From positions 8,618,001 through 8,682,000 of the forward strand of contig NZ_JACHMF010000001.1 of NCBI RefSeq assembly GCF_014204895.1: DNA of 64,000 nucleotides. Reading direction: 5' to 3'. Shown here piece by piece: positions 1 through 7,786 of this stretch. A program made the position numbers and the translations under genes. The stretch comes from Paractinoplanes abujensis (GTDB taxonomy: Bacteria; Actinomycetota; Actinomycetes; Mycobacteriales; Micromonosporaceae). Below the pieces are notes generated by a model that saw only the letters and a program-made list of their open reading frames with translations, was not told the DNA's origin and did not search any database. Each line of letters starts with the position of its first letter. The first letter of the stretch is position 1.

Positions 1-772
1 ACGACCCCGAAGTGATCGCTGGCCCACACGCCGCCGACGGGCCGGTCCAGGACCAGACCGCAGGATCGGACGTCGAGGGTGGGGCCGTGATCACCGGACC
101 GGACCAGGATGTAGTCGATGCGCCGGGACAACGCCGTCGCGACCTCACCGGCCCGGACGAGCGGGTTGACGGCGCTGAACGTGTGGCCCGGATCGGCCGG
201 GTGCGCCGTCTCCCACGCGTCCTGATAGCACACGCTGAGCCCGTCGACGGGTTGTAACCCCCGCCAGAACCGCATGCTCGCCGCGTCCGGCCGCGCGTCG
301 AAGTCACCGAGCACGATGACATGGCCGACCTGCGCCGCATGCTGTTCCAGAACCCGGGCGGCGGCAACGGCTTGCCGCTGCCGTTCCAGTTCATGGCCGA
401 ACGGCCAGCTCGGTTTGTGGTGCGCAACCAGGACTTCGCCGGCCGGCGTGTCCACTGTGACCATCAGCGTCGCGCACCAGGGCAGACTTTCCCCCGTACG
501 GTGTCCCGCTGATCGATCTCCCCGACGACGCGATGCTGCCCGCGAGTGGCCAAAGCCCCGCCCACCCCGTCTGCGGCCGTACGGGAGAAGCCTTGCACCT
601 GATAGCCGGGGCCGACCAGCTCGTCCACGACTTCCGGCGCACTGCCGACGGGAACCTCTTGCAGCGCGACGATGTCGGCCTGCAGCCCCTGCAGCGTCTC
701 CGCAATCAGCCGCCGGCGCCGGTCCCAGCCCGGGTTGGCCGGCCCCAGCACATTCATCGTGACGATCCGCAT
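1..772 (-). pseudogene. Endonuclease/exonuclease/phosphatase (EEP) family protein, frameshifted and cut by the window edge
   Basis: The N-terminal part starts at ATG 772 and shows the EEP opening (MRIVTMNVLG, then DIVALQE with the metal-binding Glu). Near 491-495 the frame is lost in a run of five C on the + strand (five G in the gene). Adding one G restores RGESLPW followed by HHKPSWPFGHELERQ, VIVLGDFDARPD, SRRIDYILV and WASDHFGVV, which are the remaining EEP catalytic blocks (the DF and SDH motifs). As written, the first frame stops at 464. The family cleaves phosphodiester or phosphomonoester bonds with a divalent metal. Either the gene is inactivated by a single-base deletion, or the homopolymer is a sequencing error. 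The C-terminus runs off position 1. Family assignment is firm; the substrate is unknown. Confidence 0.8.
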
Positions 773-862
773 CCGGCGATTATCGCCCGGACCCACGCCG
801 CCCACCGACATCATCGCGAGGAGCCCGCATCGCCGCATCGACCCCGGGACCTCCGTCGCCGG

Positions 863-1336
863 TCAGCCTGTGGTGTCCTGGGCCAGCCAGCCCGGCGAGT
901 CGAAGCGTACGGGTTGCGGGCCGGCCAGCGTGGTCAGGTGGTGTTCGAGTTTTTCCAGCTCGGCGGGGCCGATGCGAGCGGCCCACTCCTCGCGGAGGCG
1001 GTCGAAGATGGCCTCTCCGGTGCGCATGACCTCGAAGCCGAGCGGGGTGACTTCCAGGCGTTTGCGGCGGGCGTCGCGGGGGTCGGGGCCGGTGGTCACC
1101 CAGCCGCGTTCCTGCAGGACGGCGATCGTGCGGGCGGCCGACTGCTTGGTGATGGAGAGGCTGCGGCCCAGCTCCGAGGCCGTGTCGGCGCCGGCGGCGA
1201 TGGCGCGCATGGCGAAGTCGTGGACGGGGCGGGCGTCCTCGAAGCCGGCGGCGGCCAGTTCGGTGATCGCGGAGTCGACGAGGGTGCGGAAGCCGCCGAG
1301 GAGCAGCAGGGCCAGGTCGGCGCCGGATCGGGACAT
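863..1336 (-). CDS. MarR family transcriptional regulator
   Basis: This 157-residue protein has the size and layout of a MarR dimer. An N-terminal helix precedes a winged helix-turn-helix at about residues 50-100. The recognition helix lies around SITKQSAARTIAVLQERGWV, and the wing contains DPRDARRKRLEVT, the DxRxxR-type signature of the family. It is divergent from the alpha/beta hydrolase gene at 1425. The 88-bp gap holds two near-identical inverted repeats, so it probably represses itself and the hydrolase. The ligand is unknown. The ATG at 1336 has no strong Shine-Dalgarno sequence in front of it. Confidence 0.9.
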   Translation of the reverse strand: MSRSGADLALLLLGGFRTLVDSAITELAAAGFEDARPVHDFAMRAIAAGADTASELGRSLSITKQSAARTIAVLQERGWVTTGPDPRDARRKRLEVTPLGFEVMRTGEAIFDRLREEWAARIGPAELEKLEHHLTTLAGPQPVRFDSPGWLAQDTTG

Positions 1337-1361
1337 GTGATGAGGCTACCGCTGGACGATC

Positions 1362-1410
1362 GACAGTCTGGGTGTCTATCTTGGGGTTGGAGAAAGACAG
1401 TCAGGCTGTC
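1362..1410. promoter_or_regulatory. Two matching 15-bp inverted repeats, probable MarR operators
   Basis: Site 1 (1362-1376) is GACAGTCTGGGTGTC. Site 2 (1396-1410) is GACAGTCAGGCTGTC, with perfect GACAG/CTGTC arms around a 5-bp spacer. The two agree at 13 of 15 positions and start 34 bp apart, close to three helical turns. They lie between the divergent MarR and hydrolase genes. Site 2 ends 14 bp before the hydrolase ATG, overlapping its likely leader. Dual spaced sites of this kind are typical of autoregulated MarR pairs; binding itself is inferred. Confidence 0.6.
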
Positions 1411-1424
1411 GAAAGGGAGAAGTC

Positions 1425-2195
1425 ATGAAGGTCGACATCAACGGAACTACCCTGCACTACGTCGAAGCGGGTACCCGCGGCGAGCCGATCCTGCTGGTCC
1501 ACGGCTTCCCCGAGACCTCGTACGCCTTTCACCGGGTGATGCCGCTGCTGGCCGGGAATCACCGCGTCTTCGCCGTCGATCTGCGCGGCTTCGGCGACTC
1601 GGCCGCGGGCGACAACGACAGCGCGACCGCTGCCGAGGATCTGCACCAATTGATCGCGCACTTCGGGGTGGGCCCGGTGCACCTCGTGGGCCAGGACATC
1701 GCCGGCGGTGCGGTCTATCGGCTGGCCGCCACGCATCCGGAGGACGTGCGCACCCTGATCGCGGTCGAGATGGGGCTGGCCGGCTACGGGCTGGAGGCGC
1801 TGGCCGACGTCACGCACGGCGGCGCCTGGCACATCGGCGTGCTGGCTGCGCCAGGCGTGCCCGAGATGCTGCTGGCCGGGCACGAGCGCGAGTTCCTGGA
1901 GTATCTGCTGCCGGCGGGCGACGTCGGCGAGTTCGCGCGCACCTACGCCCGGCCGGGCGGGTGGCGCGGCGCCGCCGGTCTCTACCGCTCGATGCTGCGC
2001 GAGGGCGACGAGCTGAGGGCGCTGCCCACCCTCACGATGCCGGTGCTGGCGGTCGGCCCGTTCGCCGTCGCCACCATGCGGCAGGTCGCCCAGCAGGTGA
2101 CCGCGGTGGAGCTGGACGGCGTGGGTCACTACGTGGCGCTCGAGGCTCCCGAGCGGCTGGCCCACGCCGTCCTCGACTTCATCCGAGGCTGTTGA
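1425..2195 (+). CDS. Alpha/beta hydrolase, epoxide hydrolase/haloalkane dehalogenase-like
   Basis: The 256-residue protein has the alpha/beta-hydrolase fold. HGFPE (26-30) is the oxyanion-hole HGxP motif. The nucleophile elbow is VGQDIAGG with Asp91, not Ser, which marks the epoxide hydrolase/dehalogenase branch. The catalytic His is His235 in [15 protein letters not shown] cap region lies between them. AGGGAG sits at the right distance before the ATG. No signal peptide is seen, so the enzyme is cytoplasmic. Its divergent MarR neighbour and the twin operators suggest induction by a small hydrophobic substrate. The exact substrate cannot be read from sequence. Its last 17 bp overlap the end of the convergent small gene at 2179. 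Confidence 0.85.
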   Translation: MKVDINGTTLHYVEAGTRGEPILLVHGFPETSYAFHRVMPLLAGNHRVFAVDLRGFGDSAAGDNDSATAAEDLHQLIAHFGVGPVHLVGQDIAGGAVYRLAATHPEDVRTLIAVEMGLAGYGLEALADVTHGGAWHIGVLAAPGVPEMLLAGHEREFLEYLLPAGDVGEFARTYARPGGWRGAAGLYRSMLREGDELRALPTLTMPVLAVGPFAVATMRQVAQQVTAVELDGVGHYVALEAPERLAHAVLDFIRGC

Positions 2196-2430
2196 GCTTC
2201 TCCTGGATGCGGTCGCGCCGCTGCTCCAGCGTGTCGATGATCGCCTCGTTCTCCGCGATACCGGTCAGCTCGGTAGCGATCTCCTCCGGCTCGATGTATC
2301 CCTCCGAGGTGTCGGTGTCCTGCCCGCGTCGCGCCTGGGCATCGCCCCCGACGCGGCGCAGCTCGGCCAGCTCGGCCTCGACGTCCTTCAGTTCCTGACG
2401 CAGCTGGTCGGCAGTGTTCTCATCGCTCAT
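2179..2430 (-). CDS. Small acidic coiled-coil protein of unknown function
   Basis: About 83 residues from ATG 2430 ([12 protein letters not shown]). An in-frame ATG at 2457 would add nine residues. Two heptad-like segments, around [15 protein letters not shown] and [21 protein letters not shown], predict coiled coil. They flank a linker containing [20 protein letters not shown]. Composition is strongly acidic. I do not recognise a named family. The gene is convergent with and overlaps the hydrolase end. Conservation of such short actinobacterial proteins suggests a real gene, but function is open. Confidence 0.6.
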   Translation of the reverse strand: MSDENTADQLRQELKDVEAELAELRRVGGDAQARRGQDTDTSEGYIEPEEIATELTGIAENEAIIDTLEQRRDRIQEKLNSLG

Positions 2431-2560
2431 CCGGACATCGTACGACCTAGTGATCATTCAGTATTTTCAAGAGTTCGTTCAACTATTGCAATCCTGTGAC
2501 GTCCATTGTGATGATGGCTGTCGATCCGTTCCATCCCCAACCGGATCGACAGGAGTCCCC

Positions 2561-4189
2561 ATGACTGTCACCCGACGAGCACTGTTGTCCGCGGCCGCCC
2601 TCACGCCCGCGGCAACCCTGCTCCCGTCACCCACCGCGGCCGCGGCCGCCTCCCCGCCCGGCGACGTCGTCGGCAAAATCAGCGTCGGCTATCAGGGCTG
2701 GTTCTCGTGCCCCGGCGACGGCGCCCCGATCGGTGGCTGGTGGCACTGGAGCCGTGACCGGTTCCAGCCGCCGTCGGCGAGCAACACCACGATCGTGTCC
2801 TGGCCCGACATGCGCGACTTCACGCACGCCTACCCCACGGCGTACCCGAACCTCGGCGACGGGCGCCCCGCGACTCTCTTCTCCTCGTACGACCAGCAGA
2901 CCGTGGACACGCATTTCCAGTGGATGCGCACGTACGGGATCGACACGGCCGCCCTGCAGCGGTTCAACCCGACCGGCGACGAGGGTCCCACCCGCGACGC
3001 CATGGCGGCCAAGGTGCGCGGCGCGGCCGAGGCCACCGGACGCAAGTTCTACATCATGTACGACGTCACGGGCTGGACGTCGATGCAGAACCAGATCAAG
3101 ACGGACTGGTCGCAGAAGATGTCCCCGTACGCCTCCTCGCCCGCCTACGCCCGGCAGAACGGCAAGCCCGTCGTCTGCATCTGGGGTTTCGGCTTCAACG
3201 ACGACGGCCGCCCGTTCCCGCCGGCCGCGTGCCTCGACGTCGTGAACTGGTTCAAGGCACAGGGCTGCTACGTGATCGGCGGCGTCCCCACCTACTGGCG
3301 CGAAGGCAAGAACGACAGCCGGGCCGGGTTCTCCGACGTCTACCACGCGTTCCACATGCTCTCGCCGTGGATGGTCGGCCGCACCGGGACGCTCGACGGG
3401 CTCGACTGGTTCCTGGCCAACGTGAACACGGCCGACCAGGCCGACTGCAACGCCCACGGCATCGACTACCAGCCGTGCGTGCTGCCCGGCGACCTCTCCT
3501 CCGGGCATCGGCGGCACGGCGACTTCTACTGGCGCAGCCTCTACAACATGATCAGGCTGGGCGCCCAGGGCCTGTACGTGTCCATGTTCGACGAGTTCAA
3601 CGAGGGTAACCAGATCGCCAAGACGGCCGAGACCGGCGCGTCGGTGCCGGCCGGCACGGGCATCCGGGCGCTCGACGAGGACGGCACGTTCTGCTCAGCC
3701 GACTACTACCTGCGGATCACCGGCGACGGCGGGCGCATGTTGAAGGGGCAGACAGCCCTGACCGCGACGCGGCCGACGCCGCCCACCACCGGGACCCCGC
3801 CGGTTCCGACCGGTGACCTCGCCGCCGGCAAGCCCGTCACCGCCGGCAGCGCGAACGGCCCGTACGGGCCGGGCAACGCGGTCGACGGCAACGCGGGCAG
3901 CTACTGGGAGAGCACCAACCACGTCTTTCCCCAGTGGATCGAGGTCGATCTCGGGACCCCGTACGCGGTGAAGCGTCTGGTGCTGCGCCTGCCCGGCACC
4001 TGGGAGCGCCGCACCCAGACGATCACGGTGCCCGGCCGCGCCGCCGAGACGTACGTGTTCGACCCCGCCTCCGGCAACACCGTGACGATCACACTGCCGG
4101 GCACGTCCGTACGGCAACTGCGGTTGACCTTCACCGCCAACACCGGCTGGCCCGCCGCGCAACTGGCCGCCCTGGAGGCGTACGCGTAA
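2561..4189 (+). CDS. Secreted GH71/GH99-like glycoside hydrolase with C-terminal discoidin (F5/8 type C) domain
   Basis: The 542-residue protein starts at ATG 2561, 5 bp after AGGAG. A TRRALLSAAAL signal with twin arginines suggests Tat export, with cleavage in an Ala-rich stretch. The catalytic domain (about 35-415) opens with KISVGYQGWFSCPGDG. It contains MFDEFNEGNQIA, with Glu345 and Glu348 three residues apart, the same spacing as the GH99 catalytic pair. After a Thr/Pro linker (about 408-420), a discoidin domain (about 425-542) carries the AVDGNAGSYWES and TANTGW signatures. That domain closely resembles those on the two GH87 enzymes at 48-54 kb, so an alpha-glucan or fungal-wall substrate is a reasonable guess. 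GH71 includes fungal alpha-1,3-glucanases. The exact specificity is not certain. Confidence 0.8.
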   Translation: MTVTRRALLSAAALTPAATLLPSPTAAAAASPPGDVVGKISVGYQGWFSCPGDGAPIGGWWHWSRDRFQPPSASNTTIVSWPDMRDFTHAYPTAYPNLGDGRPATLFSSYDQQTVDTHFQWMRTYGIDTAALQRFNPTGDEGPTRDAMAAKVRGAAEATGRKFYIMYDVTGWTSMQNQIKTDWSQKMSPYASSPAYARQNGKPVVCIWGFGFNDDGRPFPPAACLDVVNWFKAQGCYVIGGVPTYWREGKNDSRAGFSDVYHAFHMLSPWMVGRTGTLDGLDWFLANVNTADQADCNAHGIDYQPCVLPGDLSSGHRRHGDFYWRSLYNMIRLGAQGLYVSMFDEFNEGNQIAKTAETGASVPAGTGIRALDEDGTFCSADYYLRITGDGGRMLKGQTALTATRPTPPTTGTPPVPTGDLAAGKPVTAGSANGPYGPGNAVDGNAGSYWESTNHVFPQWIEVDLGTPYAVKRLVLRLPGTWERRTQTITVPGRAAETYVFDPASGNTVTITLPGTSVRQLRLTFTANTGWPAAQLAALEAYA

Positions 4190-4197
4190 ACCGATCC

Positions 4198-4225
4198 GGC
4201 GGGGGGCGCCCATGTGTCCCCCGCC
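4198..4225 (+). terminator. Hairpin after the GH71/99-like gene
   Basis: GGCGGGGG (4198-4205) pairs with CCCCCGCC (4218-4225) across a 12-base loop, 8 bp after the stop codon. There is no T tract, as is common for terminators in GC-rich actinobacteria. Confidence 0.45.
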
Positions 4226-4467
4226 GGGGGACGCGAGCGGCCGCCGGAGGTGCCACGCACCGCTGGGTCGTGCGCTCATCGACGACCCGGCCCGCAGCCG
4301 ACGACAACGCGGCACTCACCGTGTCCCTGACGCACGAGCCGCCGCCCGACTCCACCCGATCGCTCAAGATCGCCACAACGGCCCCTGCCCAGTGCCCGCC
4401 CTACCAAGGGGGACCCCCACCCACGGACACCATTCTGGTCGATCGCGGCGATCTTTGCGCTCAAGCC

Positions 4468-4493
4468 TGTGGACAACCATGGATTGTGGACAA
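4468..4493. promoter_or_regulatory. Two direct-repeat DnaA-box-like sites in a 374-bp gene-free interval
   Basis: TGTGGACAA occurs at 4468-4476 and again at 4485-4493, with repeats 17 bp apart. Both lie in a longer repeat, TGTGGACAACC followed by ATGGAT or GATGGAT. Its reverse complement TTGTCCACA is the preferred DnaA box of high-GC actinobacteria. The sites lie 71 bp upstream of the epimerase start. No other replication genes are nearby, so this is not oriC. A DnaA titration or regulatory site, or chance, are the options. I see nothing else in 4226-4563. Confidence 0.45.
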
Positions 4494-4563
4494 CCGATGG
4501 ATCAAGCAGCGGCGTCGCTACTATCGGCTCGCTCCCCGGTCCTCGTCGGAAGGCTCCACAACC

Positions 4564-5490
4564 ATGCGTTTGCTCGTGCTGGGCGGCACCCGGTTCGTCG
4601 GCCGGGCCGTGGTCGAGGCCGCGCTCGCCGCCGGCCACGAGGTGACCCTCTTCAACCGCGGCCGCACCGCCCCGCATCTCTTCCCCGAGGCGGAGACGGT
4701 CGTCGGTGATCGCACGGCTGATCTGTCCGCGTTGAGCGGGCGTGCCTTCGACACCGTCGTCGACTGCGCGGGTTATCAGCCGGAGGTGGTCGGCAAGTCG
4801 GTGGCCGCGCTCGACGGCCGTGTGGCGCGCTACGTCTTCGTGTCGTCAGTTTCTGTGTACGCCGATCAGAGCGTCCCGGCCGACGAGAGTTCGGCCGTGC
4901 TCGACGACGAGTCGTACGGCGGGCGCAAGGCGCGCTGCGAGCGGGTGGTCCTCGACGCGTTCGGCGAGCGCGCCTTGCTCGCCCGGCCCGGCCTGATCGT
5001 GGGGCCGCACGACCCGACCGAGCGGTTCTCGCACTGGCCGCGGCGGTTGGCGCGCGGCGGCCGGGTGCTCGTGCCGGGGGCGCCGGAGGATCCGATGCAG
5101 CTGATCGACGTACGGGATCTGGGCAGTTGGCTCGTCTCGACCGACGCGGCCGGGTTCTGCAACGTCGTGGGGCAGCCCGTCACCATGCGGGAACTGATCG
5201 AGGCGTGCCCGGTGACCGTCCCGGCCGAGCTGGTCTGGGTGCCGAGCGCGGTGCTGCTGGAGCTGGGCGTCGACCCGTGGATGGGTGTGCCGATGTGGAT
5301 CGGCGACCCCGAGGCGGCCGCGGCCAATCTGGTCGACGGGCAGCGGGCACGGGCGCACGGCCTGACGACACGACCGCTGCGGGAGACGGCGGTGGATGTG
5401 CTGGCGTGGGATGTCGCCCGGGGCGGCCCGGTGGACGACCCCTTCCCGGCCGAGGCCGAGGAGGCGTTGCTCAGGCGGGTGTCGGGGTGA
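4564..5490 (+). CDS. NAD-dependent epimerase/dehydratase (atypical SDR)
   Basis: The 308-residue protein starts at ATG 4564 after GGAAGG. The N-terminal Rossmann fingerprint is LVLGGTRFVGRAVVE (GGTxFVG form). It is followed by the YVFVSSVSVYAD strand, which carries the Ser and Tyr region of extended SDRs. The form GGTRFVG is typical of a group of small reductase/epimerase-like proteins that often lack a full YxxxK motif. Here SYGGRKARCE offers a candidate Tyr-Lys pair. Substrate is unknown, possibly a nucleotide sugar or cofactor. Its final codons and stop lie within a 46-bp tandem repeat. Confidence 0.8.
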   Translation: MRLLVLGGTRFVGRAVVEAALAAGHEVTLFNRGRTAPHLFPEAETVVGDRTADLSALSGRAFDTVVDCAGYQPEVVGKSVAALDGRVARYVFVSSVSVYADQSVPADESSAVLDDESYGGRKARCERVVLDAFGERALLARPGLIVGPHDPTERFSHWPRRLARGGRVLVPGAPEDPMQLIDVRDLGSWLVSTDAAGFCNVVGQPVTMRELIEACPVTVPAELVWVPSAVLLELGVDPWMGVPMWIGDPEAAAANLVDGQRARAHGLTTRPLRETAVDVLAWDVARGGPVDDPFPAEAEEALLRRVSG

Positions 5491-5567
5491 GCGTGTCGGG
5501 GCTTGGGAGGCGTTGCTCAGGCGGGTGTCGGGGTGAGCGTGTCGGGGCTCGGGAGGCGTTGCTCAGG
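5461..5567. repeat. 46-bp tandem repeat (2.3 copies) spanning two gene 3' ends
   Basis: Unit copies run 5461-5506, 5507-5552 and a partial copy 5553-5567. The first two differ at a single base. Copy 1 contains the last ten codons or so and the TGA (5488-5490) of the + strand epimerase. The partial copy contains the stop (5563-5565) of the convergent GNAT gene. Near-identity of the copies implies a recent duplication. Confidence 0.9.
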
Positions 5568-6009
5568 TGAGCGTCAGGTTGAGCATGTCGAGGCCCGTGA
5601 CGGGGCGGAAGCCGGCCTCCGCGTAGAGGGTGAGCGCCGGTTCGTTGTCGGCCTCGGTCTGCAGCGACACCCGCCGGGCGCCGGCCGAGCGGGCCGCGGT
5701 GACCACGTGAGCCAGCAACGCGCGGGCCACACCGCGGCGCCGGGCCCGGGGCGGCACGAAGAGGTCGCGGACGAGCCAGGCCGTGCCCAAGGTCAGCGAG
5801 GCGGGCAGCACGGCGGTGGTGACGAAGCCCCGTACGGTCCCGGACTCGATCGCCGCCGCCACCGCGAAGCGGCCCGACGTGACCTGCTCGGCCAGCCAGG
5901 CCTGCGTCTCGTGCGGGGCGGACGGAAAGCCGTAGTGCACGCGATATTCGTCGAACAGCGCGGCCACGGCCTCGAAGGTGTCGCCCGGCGGGCCGACCCA
6001 GGTGATCAC
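5563..6009 (-). CDS. GNAT family N-acetyltransferase
   Basis: The 148-residue protein starts at GTG 6009 after GGAGGAGC. The start overlaps the upstream stop by GTGA, so translation is coupled to the phosphotransferase gene. The acetyl-CoA pyrophosphate loop is RARRRGVARALLAH (motif A, Q/RxxGxA). It is followed by ARRVSLQTEADNEPALTLYAEAGFRPV, the motif B region with the general YxxxGF ending. It fills a whole GNAT fold with no extra domain. The acceptor is unknown. It is the last gene of a PrsW-APH-GNAT operon, a pairing often seen for antibiotic or aminoglycoside-like modification, though that is only suggestive. Confidence 0.88.
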   Translation of the reverse strand: MITWVGPPGDTFEAVAALFDEYRVHYGFPSAPHETQAWLAEQVTSGRFAVAAAIESGTVRGFVTTAVLPASLTLGTAWLVRDLFVPPRARRRGVARALLAHVVTAARSAGARRVSLQTEADNEPALTLYAEAGFRPVTGLDMLNLTLT

Positions 6010-6911
6010 AGCTCCTCCAGTTCGGCCTCGAGCAGCCGGGTCACGTGGTCGTGCCGCCGGCCGGAGAGTTCCATGCCGCGGCTCGGCTGCTCGGTCAGCA
6101 TCAGCACGTAGAGGTGGACGCGGTAGAGCGCGATCCGGGTCTGCTCCTCGGGCGTGAACGCCGCGCGGCCGTAGCCCGCCGCGAACGGGTGCGCGGGGGT
6201 GATCCGCTGGAAGAGGGCGGGGGAGACGAAGTCGAGCAGCGGATCGCCGTACAGGTAACGCTCGCCGTCGACCAGGCCGCTGAGCGACCCGTCCGGCGCG
6301 ACCAGCACGTTGCCGTCCCACAGGTCGAAGTGCAGCAGCGCGGGCCGGGTGACCGTGGCCAGCAGGCGGTGGTGCCGCGCGACCAGCCCGTCCAGCGGCG
6401 GCAGGGGCACACCCCACTCGGCGGCGTCGGCCCGCAGGGAGTCGAGGATCGCGGCGTACGCCGTGGGCCAGTCGGCGGCCGACGGCCGGTTGCCGGTGTA
6501 GCCGAAGTGCGGGCCGGTGATTTCGTGCACGCGGGCGATGGCCGCCCCGAGCTGACGCCGCGCCGGAGCGGAGTCGCCTTCGGTCAGTGGGCGCCCGGGC
6601 AGCAGTGTCGAAATGATCCAGCTGTCCGATGAGGCGAGGACTTCGGGCACGGGGGCCACGCCGCGAACCATGGAGAAGTACGCGACCTCGGCCGGGAGCA
6701 TGCCCGCCTCGTACGAGAGCAAGCGAGCCGACGGCGGCGGACCCACCTTGACCACCACCTCGCGCCCGTCGGTGAGAGCGGCTCGCCAGACGGCGGCGAA
6801 CCCGCCCCCGCTCAGCTCGACGGCGGGCGAGGACACCCCGAGTCCGAGACCGTCGTTGACGATCCCGGCGATGTCGTCGGAGTCGACGGAGGGCTGAGTC
6901 GGACTACGCAT
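6006..6911 (-). CDS. Aminoglycoside phosphotransferase (APH)-family kinase
   Basis: 301 residues. The kinase-like fold is shown by VVVKVGPP (ATP-binding Lys), LLHFDLWDGNVLV (Brenner motif HxDxxxxN, catalytic Asp) and LVDGERYLYGDPLLDFV (metal-binding D of the DxD-like loop). The family phosphorylates aminoglycosides, choline, homoserine or sugars. Nothing here fixes the substrate, and most such chromosomal copies are not resistance genes. Start ATG 6911 is 10 bp after the PrsW stop, and the end overlaps the GNAT start by 4 bp, so the three are one operon. Confidence 0.88.
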   Translation of the reverse strand: MRSPTQPSVDSDDIAGIVNDGLGLGVSSPAVELSGGGFAAVWRAALTDGREVVVKVGPPPSARLLSYEAGMLPAEVAYFSMVRGVAPVPEVLASSDSWIISTLLPGRPLTEGDSAPARRQLGAAIARVHEITGPHFGYTGNRPSAADWPTAYAAILDSLRADAAEWGVPLPPLDGLVARHHRLLATVTRPALLHFDLWDGNVLVAPDGSLSGLVDGERYLYGDPLLDFVSPALFQRITPAHPFAAGYGRAAFTPEEQTRIALYRVHLYVLMLTEQPSRGMELSGRRHDHVTRLLEAELEEL

Positions 6912-6921
6912 GCGGCGAAGA

Positions 6922-7731
6922 CTAGATCGTCAGCGGCCGCAGCACTGTCCCCTCGGCGTGTTCGGCGAACGTGCGGTAGTGGCGCAGGGCCAGGAAGAGC
7001 CAGCCCAGGCTGATGACGGCCAGCACGACGTACGCGATCGGAGTCGAGAACGTGTCCCAGCAAGTGTGCAGCACCACCGCGCCGGCGAAGGTGGCCAGGA
7101 ACGCGAGCACGCGCCGGGTGTTCGGGGCGGCGATCAGGGCCCAGAGCGCGCCCGCGGTGAGCCCGGTCCAGGCGGTGTGGCCGGCGGGAGCGGTCAGGCC
7201 CCGTACGAACAGGGTCTGCTCGACGCTGCCGACGTTACCGCCCGACGCGAGCAGGGCCGTGAAGCCGTAGCCCATGGTCTCCAGGGCCGCGAAACCCATG
7301 CCGGACGCGACGCCGATGATCAGGCCGTCCGACGGCAGCCGCCGCTCGTGCCGCGACAGGATCGTGAACAGCAGGATCAGCGGCACGATCAGCTTGGCCG
7401 ACTCCTCGATGACCGCCACCAGCACCATCGGCAGCACGCCGAGGCGGTGCAGCGTGTCGTACTCGAGCGTGCCGGCCACCACGATGCCGATCACCCCGCC
7501 GAAGAACGCGGCGATCACCAAGGCCGAGGCCGGAACCTGCCACCGACCCGTACGGGCCTGGGCGAACGTGAGGAACGAGAGCGGGACGACCGTGGCGCCG
7601 AGCAGGATCAGGGCGGGCACGAAGTTGGGATTTTGAGTGTGGACCAAGGTCCGCAGCACCACGGCGTACAGGGCAAGACCGATGACCAGGACGCCGAGCC
7701 AGGCCCACCGGCGGGGGTTGTGTTCGCGCAT
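6922..7731 (-). CDS. PrsW family intramembrane metalloprotease
   Basis: The 269-residue protein has about eight hydrophobic segments. The family motifs are all visible: VIEESAKLIV (EExxK, around residue 107), GFAALETMGYG (FxxxE), HTAWTGLTAG and HTCWDTF (HxxxD-like). These ligate the zinc in the membrane. Family members cleave membrane-bound anti-sigma factors or related CAAX-like substrates; B. subtilis PrsW cleaves RsiW. No sigma factor is adjacent here, so the target is elsewhere or different. It is the first gene of a three-gene operon. Confidence 0.9.
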   Translation of the reverse strand: MREHNPRRWAWLGVLVIGLALYAVVLRTLVHTQNPNFVPALILLGATVVPLSFLTFAQARTGRWQVPASALVIAAFFGGVIGIVVAGTLEYDTLHRLGVLPMVLVAVIEESAKLIVPLILLFTILSRHERRLPSDGLIIGVASGMGFAALETMGYGFTALLASGGNVGSVEQTLFVRGLTAPAGHTAWTGLTAGALWALIAAPNTRRVLAFLATFAGAVVLHTCWDTFSTPIAYVVLAVISLGWLFLALRHYRTFAEHAEGTVLRPLTI

Positions 7732-7786
7732 GCCGCGCTGCTACCCCGCCGGTGGGATCGACTAGCGGTAATGCGACGCGCGTCGC

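Noticed and set aside
4468..4493. A replication origin at the two DnaA-box-like sites
   Set aside because: Only two boxes, no AT-rich region, and no dnaA, dnaN or rpmH nearby; kept only as a regulatory candidate.
6006..6911. Antibiotic resistance gene of the aminoglycoside phosphotransferase type
   Set aside because: The fold is clear, but the sequence shows no features specific to APH(3') or other resistance classes; the substrate is left open.
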